A DNA stretch of 64,000 nt from an uncultured Lachnospiraceae bacterium (GTDB lineage: Bacteria; Bacillota; Clostridia; Lachnospirales; Lachnospiraceae): positions 47,657 to 111,656 of the forward strand of contig CACYPS010000013.1 in NCBI GenBank assembly GCA_902776305.1. The letters are read 5' to 3'. Every line of letters starts with the position of its first letter. The first letter of the stretch is position 1. Under the pieces are notes generated by a model that was not told the DNA's origin, did not search any database, and saw only the letters and a list, made by a program, of their open reading frames with translations. Below are positions 31,919-41,100 of the stretch, one piece after another. The position numbers were made by a program, and so were the translations under genes.

Positions 31919-32956
31919 ATGAAAAAGTATTTATCAGTTGTAATCATTGCAATTTTCATGATTTCTATCTTTTCGGGCTGCGGCAATAATGGGCAGACAG
32001 CAGAAATCAGTGGAATAGATAACGATAGACCCACGATCGTTACCACTATTTTTCCGGAATATGACTGGGTCCGGAACGTGGTCGGTGAATCCTCAGATAC
32101 CTTCGATATAAAGATGCTTCTCGGAAGCGGCGTAGACCTGCACAGCTACCAGCCGACTGCCGAGGACATGGCGACTATTTCCAAATGCGATATGTTCGTA
32201 TATGTCGGCGGCGAGTCCAACCGGTGGGTGACAGATGCTCTCAAAGAGGCCGAGAACTCTGATATGATCGTTATAGACCTGCTTGATGTGCTGGGTGACA
32301 GGATTAAGGAGGAGGAACTCGTGGAAGGCATGCAGGAAGAGGCAGAACATGAGCATCCGGAAACGGCTGCCGACATAGCTGCCGACCTGACTGAGTCGGG
32401 TGAGGAGGACGAAGGTCCCGAGATAGACGAACATGTATGGCTGTCCCTTAAGAATGCGGAGCTGTGTGTTTCTGCCATCGAAGAAGCAGTCAGCACATTG
32501 GATCCTGACGGAAGTGAGACATATGAGGCAAATGCGAAGAGCTACATAGAAAAGCTGGACGCTCTCGACAGGCAGTATTCGGATGTTGTCTCTGCTGCAG
32601 AAACGAAGACAATTCTTTTCGGAGACCGTTTTCCGTTCCGCTATCTTGTAGATGATTACGGCATTGAATACTATGCTGCTTTTGTCGGATGTTCGGCTGA
32701 GACCGAAGCCAGCTTTGAGACAATCATATTCCTTGCCGAGAAAATCAATGAATTGGATCTGCATTGCGTATTTACTATAGAGAACAGTGATCAGAAGATC
32801 GCGAAAACAATCATGCAGAATACAAAGAGCAGGGATCAGAAAATACTGACCCTCGACTCCATGCAGTCTGTCACGTCTGAGCAGATTGAAAACGGGGAGA
32901 ATTATCTATCCATCATGGAATCCAATCTGAAAGTGCTTACCGAAGCGCTTGGCTGA
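31919..32956 (+). CDS. Zinc/manganese-type ABC substrate-binding lipoprotein (ZnuA/TroA family)
   Basis: 345 residues from ATG 31919 (TTGGAG site). A lipoprotein signal ends FSGC (Cys21). The cluster A-I fold is indicated by IVTTIFPEYDWVRNVVG, His in GVDLHSYQPT (~82), EHVWLS (His ligand, ~172) and DRFPFRYLVDDYGI (~238). The usual His-rich loop is replaced by an acidic one (EEAEHEHPETAADIAADL in outline, ~137-165) with two His. It is an orphan: no permease or ATPase is adjacent. The 7-1-7 box at its promoter suggests control by zinc or iron. Confidence 0.88.
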   Translation: MKKYLSVVIIAIFMISIFSGCGNNGQTAEISGIDNDRPTIVTTIFPEYDWVRNVVGESSDTFDIKMLLGSGVDLHSYQPTAEDMATISKCDMFVYVGGESNRWVTDALKEAENSDMIVIDLLDVLGDRIKEEELVEGMQEEAEHEHPETAADIAADLTESGEEDEGPEIDEHVWLSLKNAELCVSAIEEAVSTLDPDGSETYEANAKSYIEKLDALDRQYSDVVSAAETKTILFGDRFPFRYLVDDYGIEYYAAFVGCSAETEASFETIIFLAEKINELDLHCVFTIENSDQKIAKTIMQNTKSRDQKILTLDSMQSVTSEQIENGENYLSIMESNLKVLTEALG

Positions 32957-32975
32957 AATTAACAGGGTATTGCAT

Positions 32976-33023
32976 AAAGCCTTATCATGAAAGTGCAGCG
33001 CATTTTCTATGATGAGGCTTTTT
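32976..33023 (+). terminator. Terminator of the binding-lipoprotein gene
   Basis: AAAGCCTTATCAT pairs with ATGATGAGGCTTT and ends in TTTTTG. Confidence 0.85.
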
Positions 33024-33255
33024 GTGTCATAGAAACAGTGTTTCCCATGATACGAACACGTTTCGTGGCTTGTTGTAAGCAAAAAGAAAAGTTGCAGTAA
33101 CTGCTTTACAACTAATATATACACGAATACAATATTAGTGACAAAAGCTTTTTGTCTGATATCAGGAAGCAGTGTTATCATTTTTATGATTGCTTATGTC
33201 GCTCGATGCAGCAAAGCATCAGGCGGTCATTTAAAGGGAATAGGAGAAAACAGAT

Positions 33256-34485
33256 ATGAAGAAGAACTTACTGGTCGCCCAGTCCGGCGGCCCCACAGCC
33301 GCAATTAACGCTACGCTGGCAGGTGCAATCAGAGAAGCCGGAATGCACGAGGAGATCGATCAGGTCATCGGAGCGTGCTATGGGATTCAGGGCGTCCTTC
33401 AGGAGAAATTCATCAATCTCAGTGAGCTCGTAGATACGGAGGAAAAGCTGCACAAGCTGAGCGTGACGCCGGCAGCGGCTCTCGGTTCCTGCCGTTTCAA
33501 GCTGAACGATATCGCTGAGGACGACAGCCAGTACAGACAGATCGTTGAGATATTCCATAAGCATAACATCGGTTATTTTGTTTATATCGGCGGCAACGAT
33601 TCCATGGATACGGTTGCCAAGCTTTCCAAATATTGTGCGGACAACGGCATTGATGATATCCAGGTCGTGGGAGGTCCGAAGACGATCGATAACGACCTGA
33701 TGGGCATCGATCACTGTCCGGGATTCGGATCCGCAGCCAAGTACATCGCTGCTGTATTTGCAGAACTTGAGCAGGAGATGTGCGTATATGACACCAAGAG
33801 CGTCATCGTCGTCGAGATGATGGGCCGACATGCAGGCTGGCTTACTGCCGCTGCCGTTCTGGCTGACCTGCCGAACGCGGACGTGCCTTACCTCATCTAC
33901 CTTGAGGAGCGTCCGTTCTCCATCGAGAAATTCCTCTCCGACCTGAGGGCAAAACTTGAAGAGAATGACGTCGTCATGATTGCTGTCAGCGAGGGCGTTC
34001 ACGACGAGAACGGGACCTTCATCTGCGAGTCGGTCAGCAGCTCCAAGGGGCTCGATGTGTTCGGCCATGCGCAGCTTTCCGGCACAGGCAAGATTCTTGA
34101 AAATGCGATTCGCGACCAGATCGGCTGCAAGGTACGGTCCATTGAACTTAACCTGCTCCAGAGATGTGCCTCCCATATCCTGAGCGCTACGGATATTGAA
34201 GAGTCCGGAAGATTAGGTGCAAATGCCGTCCGCCTCGCAGTAGAGAAGAAGAGCGGTCTTATGTCCTCGCTCCGCAGAGTATCAAACGATCCCTACCAGG
34301 TCGTCTATGAGGGCGTTGATATTCAGATGGTCGCAAATGCAGAGAAAAAGGTACCGCAGGAGTGGATCAATGAGGAAGGAAACGGCGTGACGCAGGAATG
34401 CATCGATTATCTGCTGCCGCTTGTTCAGGGCGAGCTCACCTGTGAGTTCAAGAACGGAGTGCCGGATTATCTTATGCTTAAATAA
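33256..34485 (+). CDS. pfp: Pyrophosphate-dependent 6-phosphofructokinase
   Basis: 409 residues. The PFK active site is GGPKTIDND with Lys142, and the phosphate loop is GGNDS (112-116) with Asp115 where ATP enzymes have Gly. Both changes mark PPi-type enzymes. FGS and MMGRHAGWLT substrate segments are intact. It phosphorylates fructose-6-phosphate reversibly with pyrophosphate in glycolysis. Length and sequence match the Clostridial PPi-PFK subgroup. Site GGGAATAGGAG. No other glycolytic gene is close. Confidence 0.9.
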   Translation: MKKNLLVAQSGGPTAAINATLAGAIREAGMHEEIDQVIGACYGIQGVLQEKFINLSELVDTEEKLHKLSVTPAAALGSCRFKLNDIAEDDSQYRQIVEIFHKHNIGYFVYIGGNDSMDTVAKLSKYCADNGIDDIQVVGGPKTIDNDLMGIDHCPGFGSAAKYIAAVFAELEQEMCVYDTKSVIVVEMMGRHAGWLTAAAVLADLPNADVPYLIYLEERPFSIEKFLSDLRAKLEENDVVMIAVSEGVHDENGTFICESVSSSKGLDVFGHAQLSGTGKILENAIRDQIGCKVRSIELNLLQRCASHILSATDIEESGRLGANAVRLAVEKKSGLMSSLRRVSNDPYQVVYEGVDIQMVANAEKKVPQEWINEEGNGVTQECIDYLLPLVQGELTCEFKNGVPDYLMLK

Positions 34486-34531
34486 TACCATTTGCGGTTG
34501 AGACAATTGTACTTACGATGAAGGTGAATAT

Positions 34532-34583
34532 GACTTTGCGCGCGTATCATGGACTTACGTCAAGGGTATTGCACGATGAAGAA
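34532..34583. repeat. TTCTTCATCGCG dispersed element, reverse orientation
   Basis: On the minus strand TTCTTCATCGTGCAATACCC, TTGACGTAAGTCCATGATACG and CGCGCAAAGTC. It again follows a terminator tail (read minus), that of carB. Confidence 0.8.
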
Positions 34584-34591
34584 TAAAAACA

Positions 34592-34617
34592 GGCTGCCAC
34601 AGTTCATTGTGGCAGCC
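34592..34617. terminator. Bidirectional terminator between pfp and carB
   Basis: GGCTGCCACA and TGTGGCAGCC are perfect 10-base arms. The minus-strand tail TGTTTTTATTC serves carB; the plus tail CTTGTTCTTTT serves pfp. Confidence 0.9.
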
Positions 34618-34651
34618 CTTGTTCTTTTCTGATATTCAGTTCAAATCCCTG

Positions 34652-37600
34652 TTAGTCCTTAATGAGTGAATGCCACTCCTGCAGAGATCTCACCGATCCC
34701 TTATAATGGCTCTTTACTCTCGCGATTCCCTCTGCCGCCGCTTTGGCCGCAGCCATCGTCGTGATGTAAGGAATCTTGTACTTGATTGCCGACTTTCTCA
34801 GATAACTGTCGTCATGAGCGGATTCCTTGCCGATCGGGGAATTGATGATCAGCTGGATCTTGCCGTTGGTCATGTAATCGAGAATATTCGGGCGTCCCTC
34901 GTAAAGCTTCTTTACGCGCTTGACCGGGATTCCCGCCTGCTCGATCAGGTCACATGTTCCGCCGGTCGCCATCAGCTTAAATCCTGTCGAGTAGAGAGCT
35001 CTGGCGACGGAAACTACTTCGAACTTATCCTTGTTGTTGACGGAGATAAGAGCGGTGCCGGAAATCGGCAGCGTTGCCTGAGCGCCTTCCTCAGCCTTGT
35101 AGAACGCGAGACCCGGAGTCTTGGCAATGCCGAGGACCTCACCGGTGGATCTCATTTCCGGTCCGAGAACCGGGTCTACTTCCTGGAACATATTGAACGG
35201 GAAGACAGCTTCCTTGACGCCGAAATACGGAATGACTCTTTCCTTCATATTCGGAATCGGTGACGGACGGCCTGTCAGCTCGCTCGTGATGATATCCGTT
35301 GCGATCGGAACCATGGATACGCCGCAGACTTTGGAAACGAGCGGAACCGTGCGGGATGCGCGCGGATTTGCCTCAAGGACAAATACCTTTTCGTTCTCAA
35401 TCGCGTACTGCATATTCATAAGTCCGACAACATGCATTTCCTCAGCAATACGGCGTGTATAATCCTTGATCGTCTCAAGGTGTTCCGGCCAGATGTGCTG
35501 TGACGGGAGAATGCAGGCCGAGTCGCCGGAATGAATGCCGGCAAGCTCGATATGTTCCATAACAGCGGGAACATATGCATGCGTTCCGTCGGAGATCGCA
35601 TCTGCCTCACACTCCAGAGCATGATTCAGGAAACGGTCGATCAGAATCGGACGATCCGGTGTTACGCCGACAGCTGCATTCATGTACTCTGTCATAGCGA
35701 CGTCATCATAGACGACTTCCATGCCGCGTCCGCCGAGTACGTAGGACGGGCGAACCATAACAGGATAGCCGATTTTATTTGCAATCGTCTTGGCTTCCTC
35801 AACCGTTGTGGCCATTCCGGACTCCGGCATCGGGATGCCGAGCTTATCCATCATGCCGCGGAACAGGTCGCGGTCCTCTGCGAGGTCAATAACCTCCGGA
35901 GATGTTCCGAGGATGTTAACGCCGTTCTTCTTAAGGTCTGCTGCAAGGTTGAGCGGTGTCTGGCCGCCGAACTGTGCAATTACGCCGACCGGTTTCTCCT
36001 TTTTGTAGATGCTGAGAACATCTTCCAGTGTGAGAGGCTCGAAATAGAGCTTATCGGATGTATCGTAGTCTGTGGATACTGTCTCCGGGTTGCAGTTGAC
36101 GATGATCGTCTCGAATCCGAGCTTCTTCAGGGACTTGGCTGCGTGTACGCAGCAGTAGTCAAATTCGATACCCTGTCCGATTCTGTTCGGACCGCCACCG
36201 AGGATCATGACCTTCGGCTTGTCTTCTTTCACCGGATCGTTGTCCGGTGCATTGTATGTCGAGTAGTAGTATGCACTGTCTTCCGTACCGCTTACGTGTA
36301 CGCCGTCCCATGCTTCCTCGACGCCGAGCTCGATGCGCTTATTTCTGATATCGTCTTCCGGAATCTCGAGGATCTCGCTGAGATACTTATCCGAGAATCC
36401 GTCCCACTTGGCCTGTGTGAGCATTTCGTCTGTCGGCAGGCTGCCCTTGAATTTAAGAAGAGCCTCCTCCTCGTCGACGAGTTCCTTCATCTGCTCGATG
36501 AAATATTTCTTGACCTTGGTGATCTCATGGACTTCATCGATTGTTGCTCCCTTGCGGAGTGCTTCATACATAATGAAGTGGCGCTCGCTGGAAGGAACCA
36601 TGAGTTTACTGAGAAGCTCTTTCTTGCTCAGGTCGTAGAAGTTGCTGACATGACCGAGACCGTAGCGGCCTTTTTCGAGAGAGCGGACAGCCTTCTGGAA
36701 AGCTTCCTTGTAGGTCTTTCCGATACTCATGACTTCGCCGACCGCACGCATCTGTGTGCCGAGCTTGTCCTCGACGCCCTTGAATTTCTCGAATGCCCAT
36801 CTTGCGAACTTGACTACGACATAGTCGCCGTCCGGAACATATTTGTCGAGGGTGCCGTACTTACCGCACGGAAGATCCGCAAGTGTCAGTCCTGTAGCAA
36901 GCTTTGCCGAGACAAGAGCAATCGGGAAACCGGTTGCCTTGGAAGCAAGAGCGGAGCTGCGGGATGTACGCGGATTGATCTCAATAACGATGATTCGATC
37001 GGAGACCGGATCGTGAGCGAACTGAACGTTCGTGCCGCCGATAACGCCGATGTGCTCAACGATTTTGTAAGCCTGCTCCTGCAGACGGTCCATGACTTCC
37101 TGAGAAATTGTGAGCATCGGAGCCGTGCAGAAAGAATCGCCTGTGTGAATGCCCATCGGATCAACGTTCTCGATGAAGCATACCGTGATCATATTGTTGT
37201 CCTTATCGCGGACGACTTCGAGTTCCAGTTCTTCCCAGCCGAGGATCGATTCCTCAACGAGGACCTGGTGGACCAGAGAAGCCTGAAGTCCGCGTGCCAT
37301 GACGACCTTTAGCTCTTCTTTATTATAAACGAGACCGCCGCCGGCACCGCCCATCGTGTAGGCAGGACGGAGAACGACCGGATAGCCGAGCTTATCAGCG
37401 ATTTCAAGACCTTCTTCTACACTGTACGCTACCTGGCTTCTGGCCATTTCAATACCGAGCATGTTCATGGTCTTCTTGAACTCGATGCGGTCCTCACCGC
37501 GCTCGATTGCGTCGACCTGAACGCCGATGACCTTTACATTGTATTTGTCCAGAATGCCTTCTTTGTAAAGTTCGGAAGCAAGATTTAGGCCGGACTGTCC

Positions 37601-37873
37601 TCCGAGATTCGGAAGCAGAGCGTCCGGACGTTCTTTTGCAATGATCTGCTCAAGACGTTCAACATTGAGCGGCTCGACATATGTTACATCAGCCATCTCC
37701 GGGTCTGTCATGATAGTGGCCGGGTTGGAGTTTACAAGTACGATCTCGTAGCCGAGGCTGCGAAGCGCTTTGCAGGCCTGTGTGCCGGAGTAGTCGAACT
37801 CGCACGCCTGACCGATTATGATCGGGCCGGAACCGATGATCAGAACCTTGTGAATATCTGTCCTCTGTGGCAT
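34652..37873 (-). CDS. carB: Carbamoyl-phosphate synthase large subunit
   Basis: 1073 residues, full length, AGGAGG site. It has two homologous halves (start KVLIIGSGPIIIGQACEFDYSG; second half VMILGGGPNRIGQGIEFDYC in outline, ~557), each an ATP-grasp, with an allosteric MGS-like C-terminal domain (~940-1073). It makes carbamoyl phosphate from bicarbonate, ammonia delivered by CarA, and two ATP. carA is not next to it, whereas argF and pyrBI, the two users of carbamoyl phosphate, follow within 3 kb. Divergent from argF across 418 bases. Confidence 0.98.
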   Translation of the reverse strand: MPQRTDIHKVLIIGSGPIIIGQACEFDYSGTQACKALRSLGYEIVLVNSNPATIMTDPEMADVTYVEPLNVERLEQIIAKERPDALLPNLGGQSGLNLASELYKEGILDKYNVKVIGVQVDAIERGEDRIEFKKTMNMLGIEMARSQVAYSVEEGLEIADKLGYPVVLRPAYTMGGAGGGLVYNKEELKVVMARGLQASLVHQVLVEESILGWEELELEVVRDKDNNMITVCFIENVDPMGIHTGDSFCTAPMLTISQEVMDRLQEQAYKIVEHIGVIGGTNVQFAHDPVSDRIIVIEINPRTSRSSALASKATGFPIALVSAKLATGLTLADLPCGKYGTLDKYVPDGDYVVVKFARWAFEKFKGVEDKLGTQMRAVGEVMSIGKTYKEAFQKAVRSLEKGRYGLGHVSNFYDLSKKELLSKLMVPSSERHFIMYEALRKGATIDEVHEITKVKKYFIEQMKELVDEEEALLKFKGSLPTDEMLTQAKWDGFSDKYLSEILEIPEDDIRNKRIELGVEEAWDGVHVSGTEDSAYYYSTYNAPDNDPVKEDKPKVMILGGGPNRIGQGIEFDYCCVHAAKSLKKLGFETIIVNCNPETVSTDYDTSDKLYFEPLTLEDVLSIYKKEKPVGVIAQFGGQTPLNLAADLKKNGVNILGTSPEVIDLAEDRDLFRGMMDKLGIPMPESGMATTVEEAKTIANKIGYPVMVRPSYVLGGRGMEVVYDDVAMTEYMNAAVGVTPDRPILIDRFLNHALECEADAISDGTHAYVPAVMEHIELAGIHSGDSACILPSQHIWPEHLETIKDYTRRIAEEMHVVGLMNMQYAIENEKVFVLEANPRASRTVPLVSKVCGVSMVPIATDIITSELTGRPSPIPNMKERVIPYFGVKEAVFPFNMFQEVDPVLGPEMRSTGEVLGIAKTPGLAFYKAEEGAQATLPISGTALISVNNKDKFEVVSVARALYSTGFKLMATGGTCDLIEQAGIPVKRVKKLYEGRPNILDYMTNGKIQLIINSPIGKESAHDDSYLRKSAIKYKIPYITTMAAAKAAAEGIARVKSHYKGSVRSLQEWHSLIKD

Positions 37874-38125
37874 GAATTTCCTCCTATATGGTGTTTGGAT
37901 TGTCTAATCTGAACATTCTAAGATATTTAACACCAAAATAAGTCATTTGAAAAGAGGGAATTACATCTTTTTTAAAGATTATGCAGATTTGATGCATAAA
38001 TATACAAAAACTGCATCCGATATACATCGAGTATGCATGGTTTTGGGTTTTGCGGAAAAACATAATAAATAAGAAAAAACAGAGGCCTGTATGTATCGCG
38101 GGTCTTGCGCACGCTGAGTGAATCG

Positions 38126-38145
38126 TGTATTATTATTCAATATTT
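38126..38145. promoter_or_regulatory. Possible ARG box in the carB/argF divergent region
   Basis: GTGTATTATTATTCAATAT resembles the ArgR/AhrC half-site pair (TGAATNNNNATTCA-like); a second match TGAATGATTTATTC is at 38170-38183. Spacing is not perfect. I see no strong promoter in 37874-38291. Confidence 0.35.
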
Positions 38146-38180
38146 CATCTATTCGGCACTCCATGAGAATGAATGATTTA

Positions 38181-38223
38181 TTCTTCATCGCGCAATACTC
38201 GTGACATAAGTCTATGATACGCG
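38181..38223. repeat. TTCTTCATCGCG dispersed element
   Basis: TTCTTCATCGCGCAATACTC, GTGACATAAGTC and TATGATACGCG. This copy lies upstream of argF and, unlike the others, has no terminator stem before it. Confidence 0.8.
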
Positions 38224-38291
38224 ATAGGTGACACTCGTCTTTAACAGAACGAAATGTTTGCATTTCGGAAAATTTTATCGGAGGTATAGAT

Positions 38292-39275
38292 ATGAACCTG
38301 AAAGGACGCAGCTTTTTAAAACTTCTCGACTTTACGCCGGAAGAGATTCTCTGCTTTGTGGATCGCGCGGACGAACTCAAAGCGCAGAAGAAGGCCGGAA
38401 TCCCTCACCGTAATCACATCGGAAAGAATGTCGCACTTATATTTGAGAAGACAAGCACGAGAACAAGGTGCTCATTTGAAGTTGCTGCATCCGATCTCGG
38501 TATGCATTCCACCTTCCTCGACCCGTCCGCTTCTCAGATCGGCAAGAAGGAGAGTATCGCTGACACGGCACGCGTTCTGGGAAGAATGTATGACGGTATC
38601 GAGTATCGCGGTTTCGAGCAGACGATTGTCGAAGATCTCGCGAAGTACTCGGGAGTCCCGGTCTGGAACGGTCTGACAAATGAATTTCATCCGACGCAGA
38701 TACTTGCCGACATCATGACGATACGCGAACATTTCGGTTATCTGAAGGGCATTAAACTGACTTACATGGGTGATGCGAGATACAACATGGGCAATTCCCT
38801 CATGGTGATCTGTGCGAAGATGGGCATGCATTTTACAGCCTGCACAAGCAGGAACTATTTTCCGGATCCGGCGCTCGTAGAAGAATGCAAAAAGATTGCG
38901 GATGAGACAGGCGGTACGATCACGCTGACTGAGGACGCCATGGCGGGAACCAAAGGTTCCGATGTTATCTACACGGATGTGTGGGTATCCATGGGCGAGC
39001 CGGATGAGGTCTGGGAGGAGAGGATCCGCGAGCTGTCCCCGTACCAGGTCACGAAGGCAATCATGGAAAATGCAGGAGAGCAGGCGATCTTTATGCACTG
39101 TCTGCCTGCGTTCCACGACCTGAATACGACGATCGGGAAGAAGATCTCCGAGAAGTTCGGGATCTCTGAAATGGAAGTCACGGACGAGGTCTTCGAATCC
39201 GCCCAGTCACTGGTGTTCGACGAGGCGGAGAACCGCATGCATACGATCAAGGCGGTCATGGATCTTACGATTTGA
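38292..39275 (+). CDS. argF: Ornithine carbamoyltransferase
   Basis: 327 residues, GGAGG site. Carbamoyl-phosphate loop STRTRCSFE (~56-64), ornithine-side motif DVWVSMGE, and HCLPAFHD (~265) with the catalytic Cys distinguish it from aspartate carbamoyltransferase. It forms citrulline from ornithine; a catabolic role (arginine deiminase path) cannot be excluded, but no arcA or arcC is present. Ends at a strong terminator. Confidence 0.96.
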   Translation: MNLKGRSFLKLLDFTPEEILCFVDRADELKAQKKAGIPHRNHIGKNVALIFEKTSTRTRCSFEVAASDLGMHSTFLDPSASQIGKKESIADTARVLGRMYDGIEYRGFEQTIVEDLAKYSGVPVWNGLTNEFHPTQILADIMTIREHFGYLKGIKLTYMGDARYNMGNSLMVICAKMGMHFTACTSRNYFPDPALVEECKKIADETGGTITLTEDAMAGTKGSDVIYTDVWVSMGEPDEVWEERIRELSPYQVTKAIMENAGEQAIFMHCLPAFHDLNTTIGKKISEKFGISEMEVTDEVFESAQSLVFDEAENRMHTIKAVMDLTI

Positions 39276-39330
39276 TTTCTGAAGCGGAATTATCGTGAAA
39301 TTGACCAAATTAATAGAAACAAAATAATTA

Positions 39331-39381
39331 CCCCCATAAGAAGCATTGAAATTGAGTTGCTCCTTATGGGGGTTCTTTTTT
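39331..39381 (+). terminator. Terminator of argF
   Basis: CCCCCATAAGaAGCA pairs with TTGCTcCTTATGGGGG, then TTCTTTTTT. Confidence 0.9.
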
Positions 39382-39397
39382 ATGTCATATGGAACTG

Positions 39398-39462
39398 CGT
39401 TCCCTATGAAATAAAAACGCTCAGCTACACAATGCTCCACTGGAGCATTGTTACGCATGCAT
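39398..39462. repeat. Dispersed repeat, copy B (partner at 4778-4841)
   Basis: CGTTCCCTATGA, AAAAACGCTCAG, hairpin CAATGCTCC/GGAGCATTG and TTACGCATGCAT. The hairpin is perfect here and has one mismatch in copy A. Confidence 0.8.
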
Positions 39463-39533
39463 AGGCACGCGAGGATGCGACTGGTGCGCAGATGGAGATG
39501 CAAGCTGACGCTTGCGCGCACCAGCGCGCAAAG

Positions 39534-39557
39534 AGTCGCAAAGCGACTTTTTGTTTT
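39534..39557 (+). terminator. Small hairpin with T-run downstream of copy B
   Basis: AGTCGC aaa GCGACT followed by TTTTTGTTTT. It is oriented for plus-strand transcripts though argF already has a terminator. Confidence 0.6.
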
Positions 39558-39583
39558 ATAACATCGGATACAAAGCCGCGTAC

Positions 39584-40012
39584 TTAGTGTCTCGTATATT
39601 TCTCCTCGCAGTAGAGGCATCTGTAAGTATTTGTCGCTTTATCCGTCAGAACAAATACATGAGGAAGCTCCTGCTCGATTGATGTGATGCAGCGGGGATT
39701 CTTGCAGCGAATTACATTTGTAAGTCTCTTCGGATGATGGAGTCTCTTCTTCTCCACGATCTTGCCGTCCTGAATGACATTGACAGTGATCTTATTGTTG
39801 ATGAAACCGATCACATCGAGATCGATCTCATCCAGTCCGCATTCGATCTTAATGATATCTTTCTTCCCCATCAGCTGGCTGGAAGCATTCTTGATGATAG
39901 CTACCTGATTGTCGACATTGCCGAGATGGAGATATCTGTACAGATCCATGGCCTTTCCGGCAGGGATATGATCGAGAACAATACCGTTTTCAATTCCGCT
40001 GATATTTAACAT
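39584..40012 (-). CDS. pyrI: Aspartate carbamoyltransferase regulatory subunit
   Basis: 142 residues, AAGGAGG site, 12 bases after pyrB. The N-terminal allosteric domain (GIVLDHIPAGKAMDLYRYL) binds nucleotides; the C-terminal zinc domain has CKNPRC and CLYCEEKY (four Cys). With PyrB it forms the class of ATCase regulated by CTP and ATP. Confidence 0.97.
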   Translation of the reverse strand: MLNISGIENGIVLDHIPAGKAMDLYRYLHLGNVDNQVAIIKNASSQLMGKKDIIKIECGLDEIDLDVIGFINNKITVNVIQDGKIVEKKRLHHPKRLTNVIRCKNPRCITSIEQELPHVFVLTDKATNTYRCLYCEEKYTRH

Positions 40013-40024
40013 TTATTTTCCTCC

Positions 40025-40942
40025 TTACACTTCAATGCCGAGCAGTGTGAGAATCAGTGCCATGCGGATGTACATACCGTACTGAGCCTGCTTGAAATAG
40101 ACAGCGCGCGGGTCGTCGTCGACCTCGACGGAAATCTCGTTGACACGCGGGAGCGGGTGAAGGACGAGCATGTCTTTTTTGGCCAGCTCCATCTTGGGTT
40201 TATCCAGAACGTAGAAGTCCTTCATGCGGACGTAGTCGTCTTCGTTGAAGAAACGTTCCCGCTGTACGCGGGTCATGTAAAGGATGTCGAGGACCGGCAT
40301 GACTTCCTCAAGACTCTGAACTTCCGTGTATTTCAGATGTTTCTTGCCGAGCATCTCCGTGATGTAATTGGGAACACGGAGCTCCGGCGGAGAAATCAGA
40401 ATGAATTCAACGTCTTCATAGCGCGACATAGCCTCAATCAGGGAGTGGGTCGTGCGGCCGAACTTAAGGTCACCGCAGAGACCGAGTACCAGATGATCGA
40501 GATGTCCTTTCAGAGAACTGATCGTCAGAAGGTCTGTCAGTGTCTGTGTAGGATGCTGATGACCGCCGTCACCTGCATTGATCACCGGGATGGAGGACTT
40601 CAGTGAAGCGACGAAAGGAGCGCCTTCTTTCGGATGTCGCATTGCACAGATGTCTGCGTAGCAGGAAATCATGCGGATCGTATCCGATACACTTTCGCCT
40701 TTTGCGGCGGAAGAGGAATCGGCAGACGAGAAACCGAGAACGTGTCCGCCCAGATGATACATGGCAGCTTCAAAGCTCAGTCTCGTGCGAGTGCTCGGTT
40801 CATAAAAGCAGGTCGCAAGAGTTTTCCGGTCGCACGCGTGAGCGTATTTGTCCGGGTCGCGTTCAATATCCCCTGCAAGATCGATCAGTGACTGAATCTC
40901 CTCAACGGTCAGGTCCATAGGATTCATAAGGTGACGTGGCAT
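40025..40942 (-). CDS. pyrB: Aspartate carbamoyltransferase catalytic subunit
   Basis: 305 residues, AAAGGAGG site. Carbamoyl-phosphate motif [11 protein letters not shown] (~50), the [14 protein letters not shown] segment (~128) and HPLPRVNEI (~260) are diagnostic. It begins pyrimidine synthesis by condensing carbamoyl phosphate and aspartate. First gene of a pyrB-pyrI operon; no leader peptide or PyrR-type attenuator is evident in 40943-41100. Confidence 0.97.
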   Translation of the reverse strand: MPRHLMNPMDLTVEEIQSLIDLAGDIERDPDKYAHACDRKTLATCFYEPSTRTRLSFEAAMYHLGGHVLGFSSADSSSAAKGESVSDTIRMISCYADICAMRHPKEGAPFVASLKSSIPVINAGDGGHQHPTQTLTDLLTISSLKGHLDHLVLGLCGDLKFGRTTHSLIEAMSRYEDVEFILISPPELRVPNYITEMLGKKHLKYTEVQSLEEVMPVLDILYMTRVQRERFFNEDDYVRMKDFYVLDKPKMELAKKDMLVLHPLPRVNEISVEVDDDPRAVYFKQAQYGMYIRMALILTLLGIEV

Positions 40943-41100
40943 ATAATCCTCCTTTGTTCGTCAAAAAACAGATTACGGCAAGTCTTATCCCGCTTACGTG
41001 CAAGCACGACGCGCAGGCAGACATGTGGCGCTGTAATCATATAATAATCCTGAATGATATCTTATCCTTTACGGGTGGAAAGTCAAGGAGTTTTTATTCA

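Noticed and set aside
35531-37312. 593-residue frame opposite carB
   Set aside because: It lies entirely antisense to a complete, well-conserved carB gene and has Cys/Asp-rich sequence typical of reverse frames; no ribosome site.
40943-41100. PyrR-type attenuator before pyrB
   Set aside because: I could not find an anti-terminator/terminator pair or the conserved PyrR-binding loop in these 158 bases.
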